Below, one piece after another: positions 9,181 to 17,816 of a stretch of 64,000 bases of DNA. The DNA lies in contig NZ_JACSPS010000002.1 of assembly GCF_014837035.1 (NCBI RefSeq), forward strand, positions 124,001 through 188,000, in the 5' to 3' direction. A program made the position numbers and the translations under genes. The notes under the pieces were generated by a model. The model saw only the letters and a program-made list of their open reading frames with translations. It ran no database searches and was not told the origin of the DNA. The stretch is from Kaistella pullorum. Its GTDB lineage: Bacteria > Bacteroidota > Bacteroidia > Flavobacteriales > Weeksellaceae. Numbering within the stretch: position 1 is the first letter of the stretch; each line of letters begins with the position of its first letter.

Positions 9181-10158
9181 CTAAAGGAAATGTTTAAATA
9201 TGATAAACTTTGCATTGAAATATTTCTGTAGCTGCGGACCTTTTCGAAGTTTCAATGTTCCCGGAATCTGTCTGTAGAAACTGAAATGTGCTTGTATAAC
9301 GGCTAAAAAATGGGGAAAGCCCATCTTTAAACCAAAATGTACGGCCGCGGCCGCATCAAGAATCAGCCTTGCAAGCAGGACCGGAAAAACGGCTTTTGTA
9401 GGCAAATTCTTTAGAAGCATCGTGAAGTTGTTCCTGATGTTCAGGAAAGTTTTACGCGCGCTTTGTTTATTCAGTGTGCCGCCGCCGACATGGTATACCG
9501 TTGACTGCGATGTATAGAAAATGCGCCGACCGGCATTCTGAAGCCGCCAGCAGAGATCGATCTCTTCCTGATGTGCAAAAAACCTTTCATCAAAACCATC
9601 CCGCGCCCAAAAATCCTTAGACCGGATAAAAAAACAGCAACCTGAGGCCCAGAAAATTTCGGCTTCGTCATTATATTGACCCAAGTCTGTCTCCACCGTT
9701 TCAAAAAGTCGTCCGCGGCAATAGGGATAACCTAAATTATCGAGGAAACCGCCTGCAGCACCTGCAAACTCAAACTGGTTTCTGTTATTGTAATCTAATA
9801 TTTTCGGCTGAATAACGGCAATTTTCGGATTCTCTTTAAATAGGGCAACCACGCGCTGCAGCCAACCTTCGGTGACTTCCACGTCAGAATTTAATAAACA
9901 AAATACATCTGCATCGATGCTGCGTAGGCCTTCGTTATAACCTGCCGCAAAACCGCTGTTACTGGCGTTTTCAATTATTTTAACTAAAGGAAATGTGCGT
10001 CGGACAAAATCTATTGAATCATCCGTAGAAGCATTGTCAATTACATAGATTTCAGTTTCCGAAGAATATTGGATAACGCCTGGCAGGAACTTTTCAAGCC
10101 ATGACTTTCCGTTCCAGTTTAAAATGGCAATTGCGACCCTCAACTTATCTGTTTTCAT
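9181..10158 (-). CDS. Family 2 glycosyltransferase
   Basis: A 325-residue GT-A fold transferase, rhamnosyltransferase-like. The start VAIAILNWNGKSWLEKFLPG and IDNASTDDS (nucleotide binding), then the acidic FCLLNSDVEV motif for the metal-bound sugar nucleotide and the FFAHQEEIDLCWRL catalytic region are visible. The C-terminal ~80 residues are hydrophobic/basic and probably membrane associated. The start codon overlaps the end of the acyltransferase gene by 14 bp, so the two are co-transcribed. The pairing suggests a role in lipid A, glycolipid or O-polysaccharide assembly, but the acceptor cannot be told. Confidence 0.88.
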   Translation of the reverse strand: MKTDKLRVAIAILNWNGKSWLEKFLPGVIQYSSETEIYVIDNASTDDSIDFVRRTFPLVKIIENASNSGFAAGYNEGLRSIDADVFCLLNSDVEVTEGWLQRVVALFKENPKIAVIQPKILDYNNRNQFEFAGAAGGFLDNLGYPYCRGRLFETVETDLGQYNDEAEIFWASGCCFFIRSKDFWARDGFDERFFAHQEEIDLCWRLQNAGRRIFYTSQSTVYHVGGGTLNKQSARKTFLNIRNNFTMLLKNLPTKAVFPVLLARLILDAAAAVHFGLKMGFPHFLAVIQAHFSFYRQIPGTLKLRKGPQLQKYFNAKFIIFKHFL

Positions 10159-11035
10159 TTGTAGTATCCATGAATTTTACCGCGTGTTGGTACTTCCAGC
10201 GGCGGTGTGACCACAAATAATTTGAAGGGTCTTTATTGACGGTGTTTTCGAGCAGTTTATGAAATTTTCGCACCACTTCGAATTCGCTAAACCTTTCGCT
10301 ATCCGGGTAAATCCGATGGTAATTTATTTGGTAGAAACCGCGTTTCACTTTTTTCATCTCACAGTACACAAAGGCCAGATCCATTCGCGTAGAAAGTTTG
10401 TCGTAGCCGATGAATGCCGGTGTTTTTTGATTCAGAAATTTAAGACCATATGAAACTTCGGAGACATGAGGCGTCTGGTCTGCCACAAACATATACACTG
10501 AATTTCCGTCATTTTTATTTCTAAAAATGTGTCGGATGACTTCTTTAGCCTCCACTGCGGTGTTGCCGAAGCGGTTCCGCACGGTTTTTATACCTTCCTC
10601 CCAAAACCCGCTCTGCACTTTCCGGTAAACGGGGAAGCTGTGTTCCTGCGGAATGATGGTTGCGAGCGCGGTAAACCATTCCCAATTAAAAACATGGCCC
10701 GCTAAGAGAATCACGTTCTTCTGCTCAGCCTTTGCCTCCGCAAAGATATCCTGGTTGAGATGCTGCACACGGACCCGAAGTTCCAGCCTTGAAACGGTGA
10801 AGGACTTTAGTGTTTCAACGATATAATCGGCAAAATTTCGGTAAAAGTTTTTTTCAATCTGTTTCAGTTCCTCACTGCTTTTCTTTGGAAAAGATTTTCG
10901 CAGGTTTTCTTTCACCACCGTGCGACGATAGCGCAACACATAGTAAGTAATCACAAAGATTAAATCCGCAAAAATATACAGTAGCCAAAGCGGCAGCCGG
11001 GAAATGGCTAAGATGATTTTAAATAGGAATTTCAT
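10145..11035 (-). CDS. LpxL/HtrB-type lysophospholipid acyltransferase
   Basis: A 296-residue inner-membrane acyltransferase of the lipid A lauroyl/myristoyl transferase family. There is an N-terminal membrane helix (about residues 9-32), the conserved VILLAGHVFNWEWF motif corresponding to the family's HxxxxE/D catalytic site (His at about 118, Glu five residues later), and later VADQTPH and LWSHRRWK motifs typical of the family. In Bacteroidota such enzymes acylate lipid A or ornithine/glycine lipids; the substrate is inferred only by family. A GT2 gene overlaps its 3' end. Confidence 0.88.
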   Translation of the reverse strand: MKFLFKIILAISRLPLWLLYIFADLIFVITYYVLRYRRTVVKENLRKSFPKKSSEELKQIEKNFYRNFADYIVETLKSFTVSRLELRVRVQHLNQDIFAEAKAEQKNVILLAGHVFNWEWFTALATIIPQEHSFPVYRKVQSGFWEEGIKTVRNRFGNTAVEAKEVIRHIFRNKNDGNSVYMFVADQTPHVSEVSYGLKFLNQKTPAFIGYDKLSTRMDLAFVYCEMKKVKRGFYQINYHRIYPDSERFSEFEVVRKFHKLLENTVNKDPSNYLWSHRRWKYQHAVKFMDTTNENR

Positions 11036-11046
11036 GTTGATGCTTG

Positions 11047-11054
11047 CAAATTTA
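11047..11054 (-). promoter_or_regulatory. -7 box of the acyltransferase-GT2 operon
   Basis: Minus strand TAAATTTG (TAnnTTTG), only 11 bp before the acyltransferase ATG at 11035. A start site at the usual 5-8 bp downstream would give a leader of just a few bases. Confidence 0.45.
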
Positions 11055-11119
11055 GCAATTATTAACGTGCTGAAAGCCGCTATTTTTTGTTATTTTGCAT
11101 CACCAAATTTTTTGAAAGA

Positions 11120-11689
11120 ATGAATATTATTAAAACCAAAATATTATCTATTTCGCTACTTGCTTCTTTTTCTTTATTGTCCGCACAGGTCACCACGAAA
11201 GATACCAGCAAAACAAAAGCGGAAACTCAGCAAACGGTCAGTGCTGATGCTGCCAAGAAAGCTGCAGCCGAAGAAAAGGCACGGTTACCTAAGCCCTACA
11301 ACGCGGAGGAAGACGCTGAAAAGAAAATTGCTGAACTTGTATTGCAGGCAAAGGCCGAAAATAAAAAAATCATATTGCAGGCCGGCGGCAATTGGTGCAT
11401 ATGGTGTCTGCGATTTAATGAATTTGTGCATTCTACACCTGAGCTGAACAAGATTTTAGCGGATAGCTACATCTATTATCATCTGAATTACTCTCCGGAG
11501 AATAAAAACGAGAAAGTCTTTGAAAAATATGACAATCCCGGCGCGAAATACGGGTATCCGGTTTTCATAGTGCTTGACGCGGACGGTAAGATGATCCACA
11601 CGCAAGACAGCGCAGTGCTCGAAGAAGGAAAGGGTTACAGTGCAGACAAAGTGAAAGAATTTTTGCAGAAATACGCTGGCAACTCTTAA
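11120..11689 (+). CDS. Secreted thioredoxin-like protein
   Basis: A 189-residue exported protein. A signal peptide (residues 1 to about 22, ending LLSAQ) is followed by a Lys/Ala-rich linker and a thioredoxin-like domain with the redox motif C93-I-W-C96 in the NWCIWC context. The region resembles DUF255/thioredoxin_7 type proteins that act in the periplasm as disulfide reductases or isomerases; the partner is unknown. The ATG at 11120 was preferred over an upstream in-frame start at 11087 because it gives a standard signal peptide. It is followed by a strong terminator. Confidence 0.82.
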   Translation: MNIIKTKILSISLLASFSLLSAQVTTKDTSKTKAETQQTVSADAAKKAAAEEKARLPKPYNAEEDAEKKIAELVLQAKAENKKIILQAGGNWCIWCLRFNEFVHSTPELNKILADSYIYYHLNYSPENKNEKVFEKYDNPGAKYGYPVFIVLDADGKMIHTQDSAVLEEGKGYSADKVKEFLQKYAGNS

Positions 11690-11698
11690 CATCAAAAT

Positions 11699-11725
11699 AA
11701 CGCTCCGAACTTTCGGGGCGTTTTT
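11699..11725 (+). terminator. Rho-independent terminator after the thioredoxin-like gene
   Basis: Stem AACGCTCCG / CGGGGCGTT (one G-T pair) with loop AACTTT and a following T-run, 10 bp after the stop codon. Confidence 0.8.
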
Positions 11726-11786
11726 CTTTTCTGAATTTTTAAAATTAAATAGCGGTTTACAACTTTTATATTCCTCTCTAAAAAAC

Positions 11787-11794
11787 TAAATTTG
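11787..11794 (+). promoter_or_regulatory. -7 box of purB
   Basis: TAAATTTG (TAnnTTTG), 27 bp before the purB ATG at 11822. It overlaps the alternative TTG start at 11792 and so argues against that start. Confidence 0.5.
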
Positions 11795-11821
11795 TGCACC
11801 GCAACACGCCAAAAAAACAAA

Positions 11822-13249
11822 ATGGATTCATACAAAAACCCACTTGAAGAGCGATATTCCAGCGCAGAAATGCTTTATAATTTCTCGCCCAACAATAAGT
11901 TCAGAAACTGGCGGAAACTGTGGATTGCACTCGCCGAAATACAGAAAGAACTTGGCCTGAACATCACAGATGAGCAAATCAGCGAGCTTAAGGCAAATGC
12001 GCATCATATCGACTTTCAAAAAGCAGCTGAATACGAGAAAAAATTCCGGCATGACGTGATGGCGCACGTCCACACGTATGGAGACGCCGCACCTGCTGCG
12101 AAAGGAATCATTCATCTCGGTGCCACTTCGGCATTTGTAGGAGATAATACGGACCTCATCCAAATGCGTGACGGCCTTTTGCTGCTTCGCAAACAATTGG
12201 TAAATGTAATCTCCGGACTTTCAGAATTCGCTTTAAAGTATAAGGATCTTCCCACCCTCGGCTTCACGCATTACCAACCCGCGCAGCTTACTACTGTTGG
12301 GAAAAGAGCGACGCTTTGGCTTCAGTCTCTTATTTTGGATTTTGAAGAACTTGAATTTTTTATTGAAACGCTTCGTTTTCGCGGCGTGAAAGGTACAACA
12401 GGTACCGCGGCCAGCTTTCTTGAGCTTTTTGACGGAGATTATTCTAAAGTGAAACATCTGGATCGTGAACTTTCCGCGCGTTTCGGTTTTGACAAAGTTT
12501 TTGGGGTGTCAGGACAGACGTACGACCGTAAGATCGATGCTAAAGTGTTGGCTTTGCTGAGCAATATTGCGCAGTCGGCACATAAATTTACAAACGATCT
12601 CCGCCTGTTGCAGAATTTGAAAGAAATAGAAGAACCTTTCGAAAAAGACCAGATCGGCTCCTCCGCGATGGCATATAAACGAAATCCGATGCGCTCTGAA
12701 CGAATTGGTTCGCTTGCGAAATTCGTTATGTCGCTTTCGTCAAGTTCTGCAATGGTAGCAGCGACGCAATGGTTCGAAAGAACGCTTGATGATTCGGCCA
12801 ACAAGCGTCTCGCGATACCGCAGGCATTTTTAGCGGTGGATGCTATTTTGCTGATCTGGAATAATATCATGAACGGCATCGTGGTTTACGAAAAGCGCAT
12901 CCAGAAGCACATCATGGACGAATTACCGTTCATGGCGACCGAATATATCATCATGGAAGAAGTGAAAGCTGGTGGTGACCGGCAGGAAATTCATGAGATC
13001 ATTCGCGTTCACTCCATGGAAGCCTCGAAAAAAGTGAAGATGGAAGGTAAAGAAAACGACCTTATCGAAAGGATTTTGAATGATTCAAGATTGAAAATGG
13101 ATAAGGAGAAATTTATGGAAGTTCTTGATCCTGCCAATTTCATAGGCTTTGCACCGGTTCAGACTGAAGAGTTTATCGAAAATGAGGTTCGCCCGATTTT
13201 GGCTAAATACAGCGAACTCATCGGCTGGAATGCTGACCTTAAAGTATAA
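11822..13249 (+). CDS. purB: Adenylosuccinate lyase
   Basis: Fumarase/aspartase-superfamily enzyme that releases fumarate twice in purine synthesis: SAICAR to AICAR and adenylosuccinate to AMP. The 475-residue product from the ATG at 11822 shows LGATSAFVGDNTDL near the first active-site region, the TLGFTHYQPAQLTT segment with the general-acid His, and the superfamily signature loop GSSAMAYKRNPMRSER. Length is normal. It heads the purine cluster (purB, purL, purC, purF) but is separated from purL by a terminator-like hairpin and 124 bp. Confidence 0.96.
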   Translation: MDSYKNPLEERYSSAEMLYNFSPNNKFRNWRKLWIALAEIQKELGLNITDEQISELKANAHHIDFQKAAEYEKKFRHDVMAHVHTYGDAAPAAKGIIHLGATSAFVGDNTDLIQMRDGLLLLRKQLVNVISGLSEFALKYKDLPTLGFTHYQPAQLTTVGKRATLWLQSLILDFEELEFFIETLRFRGVKGTTGTAASFLELFDGDYSKVKHLDRELSARFGFDKVFGVSGQTYDRKIDAKVLALLSNIAQSAHKFTNDLRLLQNLKEIEEPFEKDQIGSSAMAYKRNPMRSERIGSLAKFVMSLSSSSAMVAATQWFERTLDDSANKRLAIPQAFLAVDAILLIWNNIMNGIVVYEKRIQKHIMDELPFMATEYIIMEEVKAGGDRQEIHEIIRVHSMEASKKVKMEGKENDLIERILNDSRLKMDKEKFMEVLDPANFIGFAPVQTEEFIENEVRPILAKYSELIGWNADLKV

Positions 13250-13254
13250 TGATT

Positions 13255-13282
13255 TGCAGGCTGTTTTGTCTGCATTTTTTTT
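13255..13282 (+). terminator. Terminator-like hairpin after purB
   Basis: Stem TGCAGGC / GTCTGCA (one G-T pair), loop TGTTTT, followed by eight Ts, starting 6 bp after the purB stop. Confidence 0.65.
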
Positions 13283-13373
13283 GTTATTTTTAATTTGTTC
13301 CGGTACGTAAACAGTTAATATTTAAAAAGTTAAAGGCAGTGAATATGTTCAATGCTGCCAATCAAAATATCGT

Positions 13374-16300
13374 ATGAAGACCCGAATTTTTGTTGAGAAA
13401 CGTGGAATTTTTGATGTAGAAAGTCCGCAAATTTACAATGAGCTCAAAAACATTGTTCCGAAACTCGAAAACGTGAAAGTGTACAACATTTACGATGTTT
13501 TTGGATTGGCCGAACCCGAAATGGGAAAAGTGGTTTTCAATACTTTCGTCGATCCCGTAACCGACGTTTTACACCATGAAAATCCGGCGAAAGGGCTTTT
13601 TTTCGCGACCGAATTTCTTCCCGGACAGTATGATCAGCGCGCAGATTCGGCACAGCAATGCATCACGCTGCTCACCGGTCACACAGATACAACGGTTCGT
13701 ACAGGAAAACTCATTGAGTTGTTTGGGATTCAGCCGCAAGATTTTGAACTGATTAAGTCTCATCTGATCAATAAAGTTGAAAGCCAGGAAAAAGACCTCG
13801 GGAAGCTTGAAATTCCGTCAGTCGAAACACCTGATCCGGTCGTTATTCATAATGGATTCACTCAATGGTCGGAATCTCAGCTGCAAAAATTTTACACGGA
13901 ACATGGTTTTGCTTTTGGATTTGATGATTTGCTGTTTATCCAGTCTTATTTTAAAAAAGAAAAACGTGATCCGAGTGAAACGGAACTTAAGGTTTTAGAT
14001 ACCTACTGGAGCGACCATTGCCGGCATACCACCTTTGAGACAGAGCTTACTGACATTCGGTTTGAAGGTGCATTTAAAGCAACTTTAGAAAAAATATTTG
14101 AAGATTATCTCGCAAAACGAAAATTTCTCGGGCGGGAAGAAAAACCAATTTCGTTAATGGATTTGGCTACGGTTTGTGCGAAATATTTCCATAAAACCGG
14201 CAAACTTGAAAACCTGGTGATTTCCGATGAAATCAATGCTTGCACGATAGAGATTGAAGCCGAATTTGACGGAAAAAAGGAGCCGTGGTATCTTCTGTTC
14301 AAAAATGAAACGCACAACCATCCCACAGAGATCGAGCCGTTTGGCGGTGCATCCACCTGCCTCGGAGGTGCGATCCGCGATCCTCTTTCCGGCCGTGCTT
14401 ACGTCTACCAGGCAATGCGTCTTAGTGGTGCCGCTGACGTGCTGGAACCGTTTTCTGCTACGTTACCGGGCAAGTTACCACAACGCACCATCACAAAACA
14501 GGCTGCAAACGGTTATTCCTCCTACGGAAACCAGATTGGTTTGGCTACTACGCATGTAAGCGAAATTTACCATGAAGGATACCGCGCAAAACGCATGGAA
14601 GTAGGATTTGTGGTAGGAGCTGTAAAAAAAGATTGGGTTCGGCGTGAAAAACCTGTAAACGGTGATATTGTAATCCTTTTGGGCGGTGCTACCGGCCGTG
14701 ATGGTGTTGGAGGCGCGACAGGCAGTTCAAAGGAGCAGGATGAAACCGCGATCCATACCTTATCTACAGAAGTTCAGAAAGGAAATCCTGTGGAAGAACG
14801 CAAGATTCAGCGTTTATTCAGGAGTCCGGAAGTTACCTCACTGATTAAGAAATCAAATGATTTTGGTGCAGGCGGCGTTTCCGTTGCGATTGGTGAAATA
14901 GCAGAATCGCTGGAAATTAACCTCGATGTGCTGCCATTGAAATATGGTGGTTTGAATGGTACAGAACTCGCCATTTCGGAGTCGCAGGAGAGAATGGCCG
15001 TCGTCATCGAGGCGAAAGATAAAGAAGTTTTCATTAAATATTGTCAGGACGAAAATATACGCGCGGTAGAGGTTGCGAAAGTAAATGATTCCGGACGCAT
15101 GCAAATGTTTTGGCGCGGCAAAATGATTGTGGACCTGAGCCGCGATTTTCTCGATTCGAACGGATGTGCAAAAAGTCAGACAGTGGAAGTCTCTCATCTG
15201 AAAAATGTGCAGACAGACTCGCCTGTATTTTCTGAGGAGTCTTTTTATGCGGCACTTTCCGATAAATCTGCGGCTTCCCAAAAAGGTCTTGTGGAAATGT
15301 TTGATTCGTCCGTCGGCGGCACTACCGTTCTGATGCCGTTTGGCGGAAGGTATCAGTTGACTGAAGCCGAAGGTAGCGTGCAGACGTTGCCGGTTTTGGG
15401 TGCTGAAGATGTAGAAACCGTTTCGCTCGCGGCCTGGGGTTTTGATGGTGGAGTTTCTTCACAAAATTCGATGGTTGGCGCTGCCAATGCCGTCATTGAA
15501 AGTGTTGCAAAAATCGTGGCGATGGGTGGGAACTATCGGAACATCAGGCTCAGTTTCCAGGAGTATTTTGAGAAACTTGGAAATGATCCTTCGAAGTGGG
15601 GCAAACCTTTGGCCGCAATTTTAGGCGCTTATGATGCGCAAGTAAATCTGGAACTGGCTGCTATCGGTGGTAAAGATTCGATGAGTGGAACCTATCAGGA
15701 TATCCATGTTCCGCCTACGTTGATCTCGTTTGCCTGTGCGCCCGGTCAAAAGAATAATATCATTTCTCCGGAGTTCAAGCATGCAGGGAACAAGCTGTAT
15801 TTTTTCAATCACATACCCGCCGAAAACGGACTGCCTGACTATTCAGCTTTGAAAGAAATCTTCGGTTTTATTCATGATAATATTAAAGCTGGAAATATTA
15901 AATCGGTGAAGACTGTAAAGGATGGCGGTGTTGCGGTTGCACTTGCGAAAATGAGTTTTGGGAACATGTTGGGAGCTGAGGTTTCTGTTACTGAGGAGTT
16001 TCTGCTAAAGAAAAACTGTGCCAGTTTCGTCATTGAATCTACATCAAATTTAGACAATTCATCACTTCAATTAATTGGTGAAGTTGTTTCGGGAAAATAC
16101 CTCATAATCAATAATTTTAATTTTGATATTAAAAAATTACTTGAAGTAAATACTTCCGTTTTTGAAGGTCTTTTCCCAACGGTAGAAACGGATAAAATTG
16201 AAGTTGAAATTGATTCAAAGCTAAATAGTGTTAAGCGGAGTCCTGTGATAATTAGTAAGCACGGATTTGCAGCGCCGCGGGTTTTTGCACCTGTTTTTCC

Positions 16301-17063
16301 CGGTACAAATTGCGAATATGAGACGCAGAATGCTTTTACAAAAGAAGGTGCTCTGGTTCGAAGTTTACCACTGATTAATCTTAACAACCAACTTTTAAAT
16401 GAAAGCATTGATGCGTGGTGTGCGGAGATTTCGCAGGCGCAGATTCTTGTATTTTCCGGTGGGTTTTCGGCAGGTGATGAGCCGGACGGTTCCGCGAAAT
16501 TCATTGTCAATGTGCTTAAGAATCCCGCGATGATGGATGCAGTTCATAAGTTTTTGGAGCGTGACGGAATGATTCTCGGAATATGTAACGGCTTTCAGGC
16601 ATTGGTCAAATCCGGACTGTTACCGTTCGGAGAAATTCGCGATTTGGACGCGGAATCGCCAACTTTAGCGCACAATGCGATTGGTCGTCACATTTCGCAG
16701 ATGACCGATGTTCGGGTTGTAAATGATTCTTCGCCGTGGCTGAAGGGAATGAAGGATCAGGTTTTCACAATTCCGCTTTCGCATGGTGAAGGCCGGTTTG
16801 TGGCAGATGAGCGTATAATTTCCGAACTTTACCAAAACGGACAGATTGCGACGCAATACGTAGATCTGGACGGAGAAGTGGCGCATGGAATGCCTTTCAA
16901 TCCAAACAACTCTTTGTTTGGTATTGAAGGAATTACGGACAGGTCGGGTAAGATTTTTGGCAGGATGGGTCATCCGGAAAGGTATGCAGCGGGACTATTC
17001 AGGAATATCCCAACCGCCGAATATCACAATATCTTCCGTAATGGAGTTGAATATTTTAAATAA
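13374..17063 (+). CDS. purL: Phosphoribosylformylglycinamidine synthase, large single-chain form
   Basis: FGAM synthase, step 4 of purine synthesis: FGAR + glutamine + ATP to FGAM. The 1229-residue chain is the long PurL type that carries synthetase and glutaminase together. In order: N-terminal PurS-like region, the LKVLDTYWSDHCRHTTFET motif (about 205-225), ATP-binding FKNETHNHPTEIEPFGGAST, the duplicated AIRS-like half, and the C-terminal class I glutaminase starting at FAPVFPGTNCEYE with the nucleophile Cys in ILGICNGFQ and a later His in SHGEGRF. No frameshift seen. A small hairpin (13335-13359) sits in its leader. Confidence 0.97.
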   Translation: MKTRIFVEKRGIFDVESPQIYNELKNIVPKLENVKVYNIYDVFGLAEPEMGKVVFNTFVDPVTDVLHHENPAKGLFFATEFLPGQYDQRADSAQQCITLLTGHTDTTVRTGKLIELFGIQPQDFELIKSHLINKVESQEKDLGKLEIPSVETPDPVVIHNGFTQWSESQLQKFYTEHGFAFGFDDLLFIQSYFKKEKRDPSETELKVLDTYWSDHCRHTTFETELTDIRFEGAFKATLEKIFEDYLAKRKFLGREEKPISLMDLATVCAKYFHKTGKLENLVISDEINACTIEIEAEFDGKKEPWYLLFKNETHNHPTEIEPFGGASTCLGGAIRDPLSGRAYVYQAMRLSGAADVLEPFSATLPGKLPQRTITKQAANGYSSYGNQIGLATTHVSEIYHEGYRAKRMEVGFVVGAVKKDWVRREKPVNGDIVILLGGATGRDGVGGATGSSKEQDETAIHTLSTEVQKGNPVEERKIQRLFRSPEVTSLIKKSNDFGAGGVSVAIGEIAESLEINLDVLPLKYGGLNGTELAISESQERMAVVIEAKDKEVFIKYCQDENIRAVEVAKVNDSGRMQMFWRGKMIVDLSRDFLDSNGCAKSQTVEVSHLKNVQTDSPVFSEESFYAALSDKSAASQKGLVEMFDSSVGGTTVLMPFGGRYQLTEAEGSVQTLPVLGAEDVETVSLAAWGFDGGVSSQNSMVGAANAVIESVAKIVAMGGNYRNIRLSFQEYFEKLGNDPSKWGKPLAAILGAYDAQVNLELAAIGGKDSMSGTYQDIHVPPTLISFACAPGQKNNIISPEFKHAGNKLYFFNHIPAENGLPDYSALKEIFGFIHDNIKAGNIKSVKTVKDGGVAVALAKMSFGNMLGAEVSVTEEFLLKKNCASFVIESTSNLDNSSLQLIGEVVSGKYLIINNFNFDIKKLLEVNTSVFEGLFPTVETDKIEVEIDSKLNSVKRSPVIISKHGFAAPRVFAPVFPGTNCEYETQNAFTKEGALVRSLPLINLNNQLLNESIDAWCAEISQAQILVFSGGFSAGDEPDGSAKFIVNVLKNPAMMDAVHKFLERDGMILGICNGFQALVKSGLLPFGEIRDLDAESPTLAHNAIGRHISQMTDVRVVNDSSPWLKGMKDQVFTIPLSHGEGRFVADERIISELYQNGQIATQYVDLDGEVAHGMPFNPNNSLFGIEGITDRSGKIFGRMGHPERYAAGLFRNIPTAEYHNIFRNGVEYFK

Positions 17064-17094
17064 ATCAAGCAACTGGCGAATGCCAAAATCGTAG

Positions 17095-17203
17095 TTATAA
17101 GCTTAATTGCTTATAATGTGGCTTTATAAGCTAAAAACCTTATAAGTGCAGTATATTAGCAAAATAACTTATATTTGGTGTTTATAAGCAAATTCGCTTA
17201 TAT
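17095..17203 (+). promoter_or_regulatory. Operator-like repeat array upstream of the SatD-like gene
   Basis: Two inverted repeats with the same geometry, TTATAAGC-N6-GCTTATA(A/T), lie at 17095-17116 (8-bp perfect arms) and 17182-17203 (7 of 8). Between them are further copies of the half-site: GCTT-TAT-AAGC at 17121-17131 and a perfect CTTATAAG at 17139-17146, plus a weaker ACTTATAT at 17167-17174. The second full site abuts the -7 box, as expected for a repressor operator. The array fills the gap between purL and the SatD-like gene, whose product carries a helix-turn-helix; autoregulation is an inference. Confidence 0.7.
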
Positions 17204-17206
17204 TTG
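17174..17206 (+). promoter_or_regulatory. Promoter of the SatD-DUF3307 operon (-33 TTTG, -7 TATATTTG)
   Basis: TTTG at 17174-17177 and TATATTTG at 17199-17206 with a 21-bp spacer fit the Bacteroidota -33/-7 pair. The -7 box ends 4 bp before the ATG at 17211, so the transcript would be leaderless or nearly so. A second TATATTTG lies at 17170-17177. The -7 box overlaps the right arm of the downstream operator. Confidence 0.6.
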
Positions 17207-17210
17207 TATT

Positions 17211-17816
17211 ATGATTGCAGTCATTACCGGTGATATCATCAGTTCACAAAATGCAGAATCCGAATCCTGGATCGGAAGCCTGCGCAACTTGCTGTCCACA
17301 TGGTCTGCAACACCGGAGAACTGGGAAATTTACCGAGGTGACGAATTTCAGATTAAATGCAGTGTTGATGATGCGTTCGCGAAAGCACTGATGATCAAGT
17401 CTTTGATTAAAAACATCGAAAACCTTGACGTCCGTCTCGCTATTGGCGTTGGAAACGAAGTCTTTCGCTCAGAAAAAATCACGGAATCAAATGGTTCAGC
17501 TTATGTAAATTCTGGCCGCTTGCTGAACGAAATCAAAGCAGAAGGCAGAACGCTCGCCATACGAACAGAAAACGATAACGTGAACCGCGACCTGAATATT
17601 CTGTTCAAATGGGCATCCATAGATTTTGATGGTTGGTCAGTCGCCACGGCTGAAATTATTCACCGTATGCTTACCAACCGCGATCTCACACAGGAGCAGC
17701 TCGCCAGGGATTTCAGCATCTCGCAATCATCGGTGAGCCAGCGGCTGAAAAGGGCCAATTATGAGCTCATTTACGAGACTAACCAGTTTTTCAGGAAGAA
17801 AATAGCAGAACTTTAA
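17211..17816 (+). CDS. SatD family protein with C-terminal helix-turn-helix
   Basis: A 201-residue protein of the SatD family (named after a Streptococcus mutans acid-tolerance operon; function unknown). N-terminal part (1 to ~120): MIAVITGDIISS opening, R42-GDEF-Q47, IGVG at 78-81 and GSAYVNSGRLL at 95-105. These recall, in order, the two metal-binding Asp sites and the VNxxxRL segment of class III/GGDEF-type nucleotidyl cyclases, though Asn-Arg spacing is one residue shorter. The C-terminal part has a helix-turn-helix (about 159-182, LTQEQLARDFSISQSSVSQRL). The ATG at 17211 was chosen over an upstream in-frame codon at 17175 because it lies after the -7 box and matches the family's start. 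The DUF3307 gene follows with no gap. Confidence 0.8.
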   Translation: MIAVITGDIISSQNAESESWIGSLRNLLSTWSATPENWEIYRGDEFQIKCSVDDAFAKALMIKSLIKNIENLDVRLAIGVGNEVFRSEKITESNGSAYVNSGRLLNEIKAEGRTLAIRTENDNVNRDLNILFKWASIDFDGWSVATAEIIHRMLTNRDLTQEQLARDFSISQSSVSQRLKRANYELIYETNQFFRKKIAEL

